From Acidobacteriota bacterium (GTDB lineage: Bacteria; Acidobacteriota; Blastocatellia; UBA7656), in assembly GCA_040754075.1 (NCBI GenBank), contig JBFMDH010000016.1, positions 62,001 through 126,000 of the forward strand: a DNA stretch of 64,000 bases. The letters are read 5' to 3'. This document shows positions 19,067-27,643 of this stretch, piece by piece (position 1 is the stretch's first letter; each line of letters starts with the position of its first letter). The position numbers were made by a program, and so were the translations under genes. Under the pieces are notes generated by a model. That model was not told the origin of the DNA. It saw only the letters and a list, made by a program, of their open reading frames with translations, and made no database searches.

Positions 19067-19987
19067 ATGAATCAACTTTCACCTGTCACCCTGTCACTTC
19101 GCGCGATGGCGACGCGGTTTGAATTGGTGATGTATGGTGAAAATAAGAATCGTCTGGTTGCCGCCGGAGAAGAGGCTTTAGGCGAAATCGAACGGCTCGA
19201 ACAGCAATTGAGCTTTTACGAAAACGCCAGCGAAATCAACTATCTCAACCGCAACGCCGCCAATCATTTCGTAAAAATTGAACCGCGTCTGTTTAAACTC
19301 CTGAAAGATTGCGCCGCGCTTCATCAAAAAACCGATAACGCATTCGATATAACCATCGCCCCGTTGATGCGCGCCTGGCGATTTATTCGCGAGCAAGGCG
19401 GCGTGCCTACTGCTGATGAACTGGAATCGGCGCGACGCCTCACGGGAATGCAGCACCTGGAATTTGATGATGAGACATTCGCCATTCACTTTAAACAGGC
19501 AGGCGTGGAAATTGATTTAGGCGGATTCGGCAAAGGTTACGCGGTGCAATGCGCCATTGATTTGCTCAAAGAAAATGGCATTCAAAGCGCGTTATTGCAT
19601 GGCGGAACCAGTTCGGTGGCGACGATTGGCACGCCGCCTGCTGAAAAATTCTGGCGCATCGAACTCCCTGAACCATTCAAACAGCAAACACCTGTTTACA
19701 TTCATCTGGCGAATCATTGTCTTTCGGTTTCAGCGATTCACGGCAAATCTTTTGTTGTGGATGGAAAGCGATTCGGGCATCTCATCAACCCCGTTACCGG
19801 CGAATCCATTTCCCGGACGCTTGCCGCAGCCGTCGTTGGTCAGGATGCGGCGGTATGCGAAGCCTTAACCAAAGCCTTGATGATTCATTCAAAGAATTGG
19901 TTCGCGACATTTGAAGCGCGATTTCCCGATTATCAAGGGTTGGTGGTTGATGAGATTGACGGAATATTCGGGAACCTGAAAAATTAA
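19067..19987 (+). CDS. apbE: FAD:protein FMN transferase
   Basis: It transfers FMN from FAD to a Thr or Ser of target flavoproteins. The 306-residue protein begins with 'LSLRAMATRFELVMYG', contains 'FDITIAPLMRAWRF', the conserved 'IDLGGFGKGYAVQCAID' and 'HLINPVTGESI'. No signal peptide or lipobox is present, unlike most periplasmic ApbE, so this copy may act in the cytoplasm. A lipoprotein gene follows after 17 bases. No RnfG/NqrC-type target is in the window. Confidence 0.9.
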   Translation: MNQLSPVTLSLRAMATRFELVMYGENKNRLVAAGEEALGEIERLEQQLSFYENASEINYLNRNAANHFVKIEPRLFKLLKDCAALHQKTDNAFDITIAPLMRAWRFIREQGGVPTADELESARRLTGMQHLEFDDETFAIHFKQAGVEIDLGGFGKGYAVQCAIDLLKENGIQSALLHGGTSSVATIGTPPAEKFWRIELPEPFKQQTPVYIHLANHCLSVSAIHGKSFVVDGKRFGHLINPVTGESISRTLAAAVVGQDAAVCEALTKALMIHSKNWFATFEARFPDYQGLVVDEIDGIFGNLKN

Positions 19988-20004
19988 GCGGTGTTAAAAC
20001 GGAT

Positions 20005-20871
20005 ATGAAAAGCTTGCCGATAATCTTTGCCCTCTGCCTTGCGCTTGCGGCGATACTCAATTGCCAATCAAATCGCAACACCACTTTACCGGCAAGCGCC
20101 GCAACGACTGCGACAGATTCATCAACGCCTGCGAACCCTCAGCCGCGCGCCGCAAAAACGCATTCGGGCAAAGTGATTCACCTATTGGTTGCCTTGTGTG
20201 ACAACGTCAATCAAGGCATTGTGCCGGTGCCTGCGCGTTTGGGAAATGGTGAGGATTTGCAGAATAACCTTTACTGGGGCGCGGCTTTTGGTGTGAAAGC
20301 CTTTTTCAAAAATCAAAGTTCTTCGTGGAAACTTATCTCATCTACCTTAAACCCGAATGAAGTTATTTTGGAGCGATGCGTTTTCAAACATAAAACCAGA
20401 GAGGTCTATCTCATCGCTGATGCCTATCGCGGCAGCGAGATTAAACAATGCATCGTTGATTTTTTTAATTATGCAGCCGGTGATAAACGCGACACGACCG
20501 TTTATCAAGATACGGCAATCAACGTGGGCGGCAACGCCGATTTAATCGCTTATGTCGGGCACGATGGTTTGATGGATTTCAACCTTGAATCTTTTCCGAA
20601 AAAACAGAACGACAAACGCCGCGACGCCTTGATGCTTTGTTGTATCAGTAAAAATTATTTCGCTGCGCCGCTTCGGGCATCGGGCGCAAATCCGCTGCTA
20701 TGGACGACGGGACTGATGGCTCCTGAAAGTTACATTTTGCGCAGCGCAATTGATGGGTGGCTGGCTGAGGAGAGCGGCGAACAGATTCGCGAACGCGCCG
20801 CCCAAGCCTACAATCAATATCAACGTTGTGGGTTGAAAGCCGCCAGAAACCTGTTTGCCACCGGTTGGTGA
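20005..20871 (+). CDS. Conserved lipoprotein of unknown function, possible caspase-like fold
   Basis: The 288-residue protein has a lipoprotein leader ending L-N-C (C20) and a Ser/Thr/Pro-rich linker to about residue 52. The folded part opens with a hydrophobic strand (IHLLVALCDN), then 'GIVPVPARLGNGEDLQNNLYWG', a hydrophobic strand before H186 (IAYVGHDG), and another before C212-C213 (ALMLCCISKNYF). The order strand-His-x-Gly ... strand-Cys recalls clan CD cysteine peptidases (legumain/caspase), but that is an inference. It is probably in an operon with apbE. Confidence 0.65.
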   Translation: MKSLPIIFALCLALAAILNCQSNRNTTLPASAATTATDSSTPANPQPRAAKTHSGKVIHLLVALCDNVNQGIVPVPARLGNGEDLQNNLYWGAAFGVKAFFKNQSSSWKLISSTLNPNEVILERCVFKHKTREVYLIADAYRGSEIKQCIVDFFNYAAGDKRDTTVYQDTAINVGGNADLIAYVGHDGLMDFNLESFPKKQNDKRRDALMLCCISKNYFAAPLRASGANPLLWTTGLMAPESYILRSAIDGWLAEESGEQIRERAAQAYNQYQRCGLKAARNLFATGW

Positions 20872-20970
20872 TTTTTCACCTTCGGCAACTGATGACTTGC
20901 TGATGAACCGCTTTGCCTTTCGCCTTTTCTCTCAGCTATTCTTCACAGCGAATCGTGGAGGAATCATTGA

Positions 20971-21918
20971 ATGTCTGAGAGACCAAAAATTTGTAACAGC
21001 ATACTTGAAACCATCGGACACACCCCTTTAGTTCGCCTCAACCGTTTGCCCGCAGCAAACTCAGCCGAAGTTTTAGTCAAACTCGAATCCTTCAACCCGA
21101 TGCGCAGCGTCAAAGACCGCATCGCCTGTGCGATGATTGATGCGGCGGAACGCGAAGGCAAAATTGCGCCCGGAAAAACTACCCTTGTCGAACCGACTTC
21201 GGGGAACACCGGCATCGGGCTGGCGATGACCGCGGCAGCGAAAGGCTACCGCTTGATTTTAACCATGCCCGATTCGATGAGCGTCGAACGCACCAGAGTT
21301 TTACGGGCGCTCGGCGCGGAAATCATCCTGACGCCGAAAGCTTTGGATATGAAAGGCGCGATTGATAAAGCGCAAGAGTTGTTAAACGAATTGCCCGACA
21401 GTTTTATGCCGATGCAATTTTCCAATGAATCCAATCCGGCGATTCATCGTTGCACGACGGCTCAGGAAATCATTGAAGACACTGGCGCGATGCTTGACGC
21501 ATTCGTTGCCGGCGTTGGCACCGGCGGAACCATCACAGGGGTTGGCGAAGTTTTAAAAGAACGTCTGCGCAATGTCAAAATCGTTGCCGTCGAGCCAAAA
21601 GATTCGCCGGTGCTTTCGGGCGGCATCGCCCAGCCGCATTTGCTGCAAGGCATCGGCGCGGGATTTGTGCCGCCGGTTTTGAATACTGAAATCATTGACC
21701 GGATTATTCCGGTTGAGTACGAAGATTCAAAACAGATTGCCAGACGGTTGGCGCGTGAAGAAGGGATTATGTGCGGCATTTCATCGGGCGCAATTTTATG
21801 GGCGGCATTGAAGGTTGCAAATGAACTCGGAAGCGGCAAGCGCGTCGTTGCTTTACTGCCGGATTTAGGCGAGCGTTATCTTTCCACAGATTTTTTTGCC
21901 TGCGAAGAAGAGGGGTAA
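20971..21918 (+). CDS. cysK: Cysteine synthase A
   Basis: PLP-dependent synthesis of cysteine from O-acetylserine and sulfide. The 315-residue protein has the PLP lysine in 'NPMRSVKDRIA' (K48), the substrate loop 'PTSGNTGIGLAM', and the phosphate-cup Gly-rich segment 'GVGTGGTITGVG'. The late 'GISSGA' motif is also present. A GGAGGA site precedes the start by about 10 bases. The TAA stop overlaps the left arm of the heptamer palindrome at 21917-22028. No serine acetyltransferase gene is adjacent. Confidence 0.94.
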   Translation: MSERPKICNSILETIGHTPLVRLNRLPAANSAEVLVKLESFNPMRSVKDRIACAMIDAAEREGKIAPGKTTLVEPTSGNTGIGLAMTAAAKGYRLILTMPDSMSVERTRVLRALGAEIILTPKALDMKGAIDKAQELLNELPDSFMPMQFSNESNPAIHRCTTAQEIIEDTGAMLDAFVAGVGTGGTITGVGEVLKERLRNVKIVAVEPKDSPVLSGGIAQPHLLQGIGAGFVPPVLNTEIIDRIIPVEYEDSKQIARRLAREEGIMCGISSGAILWAALKVANELGSGKRVVALLPDLGERYLSTDFFACEEEG

Positions 21919-22028
21919 GAAACGATGAACGATGAAGTCGGAACGATGAACTAAAGAGCGAATTTTTGCCATGAAGCCTGTTACCTTGAATTTGTTCATC
22001 GTTCATCGTTCCGACTTCATCGTTTCTT
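21917..22028. repeat. Heptamer-based palindrome overlapping the cysK stop codon
   Basis: Left arm 21917-21951 and right arm 21994-22028 are each 35 bases. Both consist of acgatga heptamers around agtcgga, but the extra heptamer copy lies on the outer side in the left arm and on the inner side in the right arm. The left arm contains the last two bases of the cysK TAA; the right arm ends three bases before the ribosome site of the next gene. Confidence 0.8.
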
Positions 22029-22041
22029 TTAAGGAGGAACC

Positions 22042-22440
22042 ATGCCAGCGCGTTGGACACACATTACGGCGGTTGTCAGTGACCTTGAACGTTCCATTCA
22101 ATTTTATACATCTTTTTGCGGACTCCAACTCTTGCTTGACCGGCGTAAACAAGGTGGTTCAACGGTGTGGCTCGGTTATGAACCGGCGGAAGGTGAATAC
22201 CCGACATTCATACTGGTATTGATGCAAGGCGAAGTGAAAAATCTTTTGGAGCATCTCGGTTTTCAATGCGAGTCGAAAGAACAGGTTGATGAGATAGCAG
22301 AAACGGCTCGCCAACAAGACATACTGGTTGAGCCGCCGACCTTCACAGGCGGCGCAGTCGGTTATTGGACAGTTGTGCGCGACCCCGACGGGCATCAAGT
22401 CGAATTCACCTTCGGGCAACCGCTAAAAGGGTTGGGTTAA
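22042..22440 (+). CDS. VOC-family (glyoxalase/dioxygenase-like) protein
   Basis: The 132-residue protein has one vicinal-oxygen-chelate domain: 'HITAVVSDLERSIQFYTSFCGLQ' at the N-terminus (H at residue 7 as first metal ligand) and 'YWTVVRDPDGHQVEFTFG' at the end, with the usual terminal Glu ligand. It has AAGGAGG eight bases before the ATG. The family contains glyoxalase I, fosfomycin-resistance enzymes and ring-cleaving dioxygenases; the substrate cannot be told. Downstream, 22441-22646 has only a diffuse imperfect palindrome. Confidence 0.85.
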   Translation: MPARWTHITAVVSDLERSIQFYTSFCGLQLLLDRRKQGGSTVWLGYEPAEGEYPTFILVLMQGEVKNLLEHLGFQCESKEQVDEIAETARQQDILVEPPTFTGGAVGYWTVVRDPDGHQVEFTFGQPLKGLG

Positions 22441-22646
22441 ATCAACGGAGATTCAATCAGAAGATAGCCGGGATAGAGAAAAAGTGATATGTGAAATTAC
22501 CTCATTTTGAATCCCTCGACCGCGCACGGTTTGATCGTTTATAAAGTCATCAAGGCTATTCGGTCAGTGCAAGTGTGGCTTCAATACGATATTGAATCAC
22601 GTCCGAAAAAAATCCTGTTCATCCTGTCTATCCCTGTTAATTTTTT

Positions 22647-24599
22647 ATGCGACACGAAATGCAAAACCCTGACTTTCCATTTGCGGCAATCGTTGGCAAC
22701 GAACAAGCAAAGCTTGCATTGATCTTGCTTGCGATTGACCGGCGTTTGAAAGGGGTTTTGATTTCTGCGCCGTTTGGTTCGGGAAAAAGTTTGCTGGCGC
22801 GAACTGCGCGAATGATTTTTGCCGATTCAATATCTCAACGCCTGCCGTTTATCGAAATCCCGAATGGCGTCACCGAAGACCGTTTGCTCGGCGGGTTGGA
22901 TTTTGAGCGCACCCTGAAAACCGGAAAAAAAATATTCTCGAAAGGATTACTTGCGCAGGCTGATAGCGGAATTTTATACGCCGATGATGCGGCGATGCTT
23001 GAGGCGAAGGTGATAGATAAAATCGCTGCTGCGCTGGACACGCAGGCGGTGAATGTCGAACGCGATGGCTTGAGTCTGGCTACAGCAGCCAGTTTCGTGT
23101 TCATCGGCGCTTACTGCGCTCAAGAACGCGCGGTCAGTTCGTTGCTTCGTGAGCGGGTCGGATTGATTGTTGAAACCGATGGGGGAAATTCATTCGATGA
23201 GCGCCTCGAAATCACCAAACGGGTTTTGCATTTTGAAAAAACGGCGAAGCATTTTACCGGAGAATTTAAAGATGAGATGCGCGCTTTGCGAAGGCAAATA
23301 ACGCAGGCAAAAAAGCTGCTGCCGGAAATTTCACTTTCGCGAGAAGGTATTGAACGTTTGTCTGCGGCTGCTTTGCGTCTTGGAATCGCAGGCAATCAGG
23401 CGGATATTTTTGCGTCGCGAGCGGCAATGGCGCACGCCGCACTCAAAAATCGACAATCTGTAAATGATGAAGATTTGATTGCGGCAATTCAACTGGTTCT
23501 ATTGCCCCGTGCCCGGCGTTTACCGGATTTTGATGAGCGTTTGGAACAGTCAAATTCTGATTCCGAGAATCAATCAATTGGTGAGCAAAACCTGAATGGG
23601 CTTGAACAGACTTTAGCGCAAAATCACAGGGACTCGCCTTCAAATTCTCAAAACTCAGCAGGCTCCAACCCGATTGAAAATTTAATCATTCAGGCAATGG
23701 ATGCCTTTTTGCCAAAAGATTTTTTGGCGGCGCTGTCAACCAATCAACAGCAACCGATTCGCAGACAAAAAGCTACTACGGGAAAACGCGGCGAAAAAAA
23801 TAATCTGATGCGCGGGCGCAGCAATCGCGCGTTTGCTAAAAAAACACCGACGAAAAAAATTGCGGTTGCCGCGACCATTCGCGCCGCCGCTGCCTGGCAA
23901 AAGCGTCGGGCTGAAGTTGAGAAGACAGCAGCGAACGCCAAAATTAAAATCACTGCGGCAGATTTGCGTTTCAAGCGGTTCAAACAAAAATCCGGAATCC
24001 TGTTTATTTTCGCGGTTGATGCAAGTGGCAGCATGGCTTTAAATCGCCTGGCACAGGCTAAAGGCGCGATGACCCATTTATTGCAAGAAGCTTATATTCA
24101 CCGCGACAAGGTTGCGATGCTCACTTTTCGCGGCAATCAGGCTGATGTGGTTTTGCCGCCGACGCGCAGCGTTGAATTAGCCAAGCGGGCTGTTGATGCC
24201 ATCCCGACAGGTGGTAGCACACCGCTCGCCGCCGCTTTGATTAAAGCGATAGAGGTTGCCGGGCAGGCGCACTCGCAAGAGATTTCGCAGGCTGTTTTGT
24301 TGCTGTTTACGGATGGCAGAGCCAATATCGGTTTGGGTAAGAGAAATGAAAAATCAAAAAACAGTTCGGCTTTACTTCAAGAAGAACTTGGTCAACTCGG
24401 TCTGCTGTTAAAAGAGACCTTTATCACGTCTGTGGTTATCGACACCCGCGCGAATTATTTAGCAAACAATGACGGGCGAAATTTAGCCGCGACGCTTGCC
24501 GCTCAGTACATCTATTTACCACGCGCTGAAGGACGACATATTTATGAGAATATCAGTTCATTTACGAATAGATTACGGCAGGTTGAAACGCTAGGCTGA
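22647..24599 (+). CDS. BchD/ChlD-like magnesium-chelatase-type AAA+ and VWA protein
   Basis: The 650-residue protein has an AAA+ domain (about 1-290), a basic Lys/Arg/Gln-rich linker (about 300-440) and a C-terminal VWA domain. The P-loop is degenerate at its first position (APFGSGKS, 41-48) and Walker B reads Y-A-D-D (111-114). The VWA MIDAS is D-A-S-G-S-M with a later 'LFTDGRANIG'. This order matches the D subunit of Mg/Co chelatases, which forms a hexameric platform with the I subunit. No bchI, bchH or pigment gene is in the window. It could serve bacteriochlorophyll, cobalamin, or a non-pigment MoxR/VWA-type role. Confidence 0.8.
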   Translation: MRHEMQNPDFPFAAIVGNEQAKLALILLAIDRRLKGVLISAPFGSGKSLLARTARMIFADSISQRLPFIEIPNGVTEDRLLGGLDFERTLKTGKKIFSKGLLAQADSGILYADDAAMLEAKVIDKIAAALDTQAVNVERDGLSLATAASFVFIGAYCAQERAVSSLLRERVGLIVETDGGNSFDERLEITKRVLHFEKTAKHFTGEFKDEMRALRRQITQAKKLLPEISLSREGIERLSAAALRLGIAGNQADIFASRAAMAHAALKNRQSVNDEDLIAAIQLVLLPRARRLPDFDERLEQSNSDSENQSIGEQNLNGLEQTLAQNHRDSPSNSQNSAGSNPIENLIIQAMDAFLPKDFLAALSTNQQQPIRRQKATTGKRGEKNNLMRGRSNRAFAKKTPTKKIAVAATIRAAAAWQKRRAEVEKTAANAKIKITAADLRFKRFKQKSGILFIFAVDASGSMALNRLAQAKGAMTHLLQEAYIHRDKVAMLTFRGNQADVVLPPTRSVELAKRAVDAIPTGGSTPLAAALIKAIEVAGQAHSQEISQAVLLLFTDGRANIGLGKRNEKSKNSSALLQEELGQLGLLLKETFITSVVIDTRANYLANNDGRNLAATLAAQYIYLPRAEGRHIYENISSFTNRLRQVETLG

Positions 24600-24624
24600 G
24601 AGAGCCGTGAAATTTTAAAGTGAA

Positions 24625-24653
24625 CGAGGCTTTAGTGATTAGCTAAAGCCTCG
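24625..24653. terminator. Bidirectional terminator between convergent genes
   Basis: The arms 24625-24635 (cgaggctttag) and 24643-24653 are perfect reverse complements with a 7-base loop. It lies between the convergent BchD-like and DUF6600 genes. Flanks are A/T-rich, but a strict T-run is missing. Confidence 0.65.
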
Positions 24654-24666
24654 TATTGATTCATTA

Positions 24667-27030
24667 TCAGTTACCTTTTCCGCTGGCTTTACGTTGGGAT
24701 TTGTCAACTTGACGTTGCGCCTTTGTCGGATTTTGCGTGGTAACCGGCGGTCCCTTGTATTCAGCGCGCGGATTCACTTGTTGCCGAGGCATTACCATCG
24801 GTTGAACCTGACGTTGTGGCGTCGGCATTTGCTGAACCGGCGGCTTCACCCGTCGCTGCGGCGCGGGCTTTGGCTGACGCGGCATCTGCTGTTGCATTTG
24901 TTGTTGACGCCGCGCCTTCATTTGCTGCTGCATCTGCCGTTGTTGCAATTGCTGCGGTTGTTTCATCTGCTGCCGGTGAATTTGTTGTTGCTGAATCTGC
25001 GGTTGGCGTTGTTTTTGAGCCTGCCGTTGAACTCTGGCTGCTGCCGCTGCATTGGGTGGTTGCTTGATAACCATCTGCTGGCGCTCAACACGTTTTTGCG
25101 CTTTCATCTGTTGCCGGTTGTAATCCGGTTGAATTTGTGGTCGCCTAATCGGTTTTTGCATTTTACGTTCATTGTTTGGCGATTGCCGAACCGTCGATTC
25201 TCGCCGTTGAACGACTGGCGGCTTTGGTTTTTGAGCCGGCGGTATCATTTGAAGGTTATTTCCAACACCTTGCTGGCGGCGCATCCGTTTTAACTCACGC
25301 CTGGCATTTTGATCACCTTGCCTTGCTTGTGATTTCAGTTGCGCCATGCGTTGTTCACGTTCCGCGATGGCAGGCGCATTCGCCTGACGATTCATCATCG
25401 GATTAGCGCGCCTCGGTTGAGTAATCGCTACTTCAGGATTTCGTTGCGCCTTCAGTTCACGTTTACGTTGTCTTTCAGGCAACGTCGCGACATGAAACTT
25501 TTCAACTGTATTGGCGCGACCCGGCAACGCCATCGGTTCAGTGCTGGTAATCACCGGTCGTTCAAAAACCTGCTGTTTGATGGCTCGCTCCATTTTGAAT
25601 TTACGCACAGGGCTTTCATTGCTTAAAGCCACCTGACGAAAACCTTCAATGGTGTAGGGATCAAGCGTGGGCTGCACCTGCGCGATAGATTGCGAATTCA
25701 CCTGTACAACGGTCTGCGGTTCGATGACTTGCGTGAATCGTTGAAAAGGCACCACGGTTATCGCTTGTGGATAACTGGTGTTGATAAAGGTACGCTGAAC
25801 CGAAATAACCTCTGTGACCACTTCCGGTGAAGCGAAATAACGCGGATGAAAGTCCGCATCATAATACCTCGGAAGATACGGTTCACCCGGCGCGAGCGGC
25901 ACCCAACCGATTTGATTGACCTGATGTAAAGGCACAACAGCAACCAATGCCGGCGCATAAATCGGTCTGCTGATGCGTTCAGGCACCCACACCCACTGGA
26001 CATTGTTTACACAAGCCCAACGACCATAGTGATAAGGTGTCCAGCCCCAAGGTTCATAAGAAATCCAGGTTGGCCCATAAAGGTTAGCCACATCCCAATA
26101 GCCATAGCGATAAGGCGCCCAACCTGCGTCCACACGCGGAACCCAGCAATGTCCGTAATCATCGAAATCCTGCCAGTACCCATACTCATCCAGGTCGTAT
26201 AAACCCGGCAGGTTATAATCCAAATAATCGTAACTCACCGAGTGGTAATCGTCGTAATAATCCGGGTCATCCAGATAGGCTGAATAAGTACGATAGCGAT
26301 GATCATAAACTTTCGGATAGCGGTAACTATAATAATCATCAACTACGCTGCCGGCATCATCCGGCGCAAGATTGCCAATCGAAGCCTCTGTCACGCCTTG
26401 ACTGCCGAAGTTGAATATTTCGCCGGATTCAATTTCGCCTGACCCGCCAAGTCCGACGACTTGCGCCAGCCCGCTTAATACCGATACCCAGGCATTGCCA
26501 TCATCGCCGATGCCGACTTGATACAAACCGGGTTCGGTAAAATCCACGGCTCCGTTGGCAGTTGCCACTTCAAATAATTCATCACTTTCTAATTCGCCTA
26601 AATCAAAAAGCGCCGTACCGTCACGCAGAGCCAATTGTGTACGGTTGTCCGCAAGAGTTAAAACATCCAGGGCTGTACCGGCATCCAACCGCGCATAATT
26701 GCGACCGGTAAAAGCGACCATGGCATTTGAACCTTCGCGCGCATAAATTCGATTCCCGGCAACCAGAGGCGTATTGCGTGTGACTTCCTGCCATTCCAGT
26801 TGCGCATTGTCTTGATTATTTAAAACGCTGGCAATGCCGACGCTGCCGTTGACCTGTTCGATTCGCGCCGCATACGGGGTCGTGCTGGCTTCGGTTTTAG
26901 GCTGTGAACCTGATTTGAAATAAACCACTCCGGCAGCTAAGGCTGCTGTAATGACTAAACCAACTAATGCGGTTCGTAGAGAAATTCGTGATAATTGTCT
27001 CGACAAATAATGTGTAAAATTCTCAGCCAT
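24667..27030 (-). CDS. Membrane-anchored FecR-like/DUF6600 protein with Gln/Arg-rich tail
   Basis: The ATG at 27030 is chosen because CCTCCTT (complement of AAGGAGG) lies at 27039-27045; an upstream TTG-type extension to 27099 has no such site. The protein (about 787 residues) has a basic N-terminus and one membrane helix (about 21-38). A FecR-like domain follows ('RIEQVNGSVGIASVL', 'AREGSNAMVAFTGRNYARLDAGT'). Next comes a Tyr/Asp/Trp-rich stretch typical of DUF6600 ('GYWDVANLYGPTW', 'WGWTPYHYGRW'). About 250 residues at the end are low-complexity Gln/Arg/Pro. It probably sits at the inner membrane facing the periplasm. Function unknown. Confidence 0.8.
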   Translation of the reverse strand: MAENFTHYLSRQLSRISLRTALVGLVITAALAAGVVYFKSGSQPKTEASTTPYAARIEQVNGSVGIASVLNNQDNAQLEWQEVTRNTPLVAGNRIYAREGSNAMVAFTGRNYARLDAGTALDVLTLADNRTQLALRDGTALFDLGELESDELFEVATANGAVDFTEPGLYQVGIGDDGNAWVSVLSGLAQVVGLGGSGEIESGEIFNFGSQGVTEASIGNLAPDDAGSVVDDYYSYRYPKVYDHRYRTYSAYLDDPDYYDDYHSVSYDYLDYNLPGLYDLDEYGYWQDFDDYGHCWVPRVDAGWAPYRYGYWDVANLYGPTWISYEPWGWTPYHYGRWACVNNVQWVWVPERISRPIYAPALVAVVPLHQVNQIGWVPLAPGEPYLPRYYDADFHPRYFASPEVVTEVISVQRTFINTSYPQAITVVPFQRFTQVIEPQTVVQVNSQSIAQVQPTLDPYTIEGFRQVALSNESPVRKFKMERAIKQQVFERPVITSTEPMALPGRANTVEKFHVATLPERQRKRELKAQRNPEVAITQPRRANPMMNRQANAPAIAEREQRMAQLKSQARQGDQNARRELKRMRRQQGVGNNLQMIPPAQKPKPPVVQRRESTVRQSPNNERKMQKPIRRPQIQPDYNRQQMKAQKRVERQQMVIKQPPNAAAAARVQRQAQKQRQPQIQQQQIHRQQMKQPQQLQQRQMQQQMKARRQQQMQQQMPRQPKPAPQRRVKPPVQQMPTPQRQVQPMVMPRQQVNPRAEYKGPPVTTQNPTKAQRQVDKSQRKASGKGN

Positions 27031-27045
27031 TTTTGAAACCTCCTT

Positions 27046-27575
27046 GTCGACTTTGTCTTGGTGAGGTGCGACAAACCAATTTAGAAAGGCAAGAATCATG
27101 CCTCAAAGGTTGCAATATTAATGGTTCGGATTAACCCGGTAATAAGAGAAGTTACCGGCGAAGATAAAAGCCATTGTATGAATCGCAGACGCGCTTTGCA
27201 GAGCCTTTTCACCCCATATCGTGCCCATTCTTTACGATAACGAATTGCGAAGGGCTTGCAGATTGTATTGAATGATTGCAATGAAGAAACCATAGAAATG
27301 GCTACTGTAGCCATTTCTATGGTGATGATTGGTTAAAGCGAGGAGGTCATGTGCGGCGGCATAAACGCCTGCCATTCGCGAATAGAGTTTCGCGCCGCCT
27401 TTCATTGCCAGCACATCATAGACTACTTCGGCTTTAGAGCGGTTTGCGATTGAGTTTACTCGCCGCTTCGTTTTGCAAACGGCTATAGGGTTATGTATTT
27501 GCTCTTCGCGGGCATTGAGCCTGGCAATTAAGCTCTCGGAATCTTTGATTAATTGTGCTGTTTGAACGGAACTGC
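27046..27575. other. Intergenic region with hairpin, possibly a degraded small gene
   Basis: Between the DUF6600 and kynU-like genes there is no convincing gene. A minus-strand frame of 124 codons (27606-27232, TTG start) exists, but its start lies inside the terminator at 27576-27613 and it shows no family motif. The perfect hairpin at 27289-27323 is listed separately. Confidence 0.4.
27289..27323. repeat. Perfect 16-bp hairpin with 3-base loop
   Basis: The arms accatagaaatggcta (27289-27304) and the exact complement (27308-27323) are separated by three bases. No T-run follows on either strand. It could be a small palindromic insertion or an RNA stem. Confidence 0.6.
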
Positions 27576-27613
27576 AAAAAATAAGAAAGGGCGAGTCGAA
27601 ATTCAACTCGCCC
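27576..27613 (-). terminator. Rho-independent terminator of the kynurenine cluster
   Basis: On the minus strand an 8-bp stem (gggcgagt, 27606-27613 with 27589-27596) is followed by a T-rich tract (complement of 27576-27588: tttcttatttttt). It lies 31 bases after the stop of the kynU-like gene. Confidence 0.8.
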
Positions 27614-27643
27614 GCCTATTGAAAAATTATTGGTGATGGCACG

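Noticed and set aside
22441-22646. Possible regulatory RNA upstream of the BchD-like gene
   Set aside because: Only a diffuse imperfect palindrome (aggatg/catcct-type units) is visible; no cobalamin-riboswitch box could be seen.
20971-24599. A photosynthesis gene cluster around the BchD-like gene
   Set aside because: Neighbours are cysK and a VOC protein upstream and a convergent DUF6600 gene downstream; no other pigment gene is present.
24694-25293. A 199-codon plus-strand frame rich in Leu/Arg
   Set aside because: It is the complement of the Gln/Arg-rich tail of the DUF6600 gene; low complexity only.
27232-27606. A 124-codon minus-strand frame
   Set aside because: Its TTG start is inside the terminator of the kyn cluster, the frame crosses the 16-bp hairpin, and no motif is seen.
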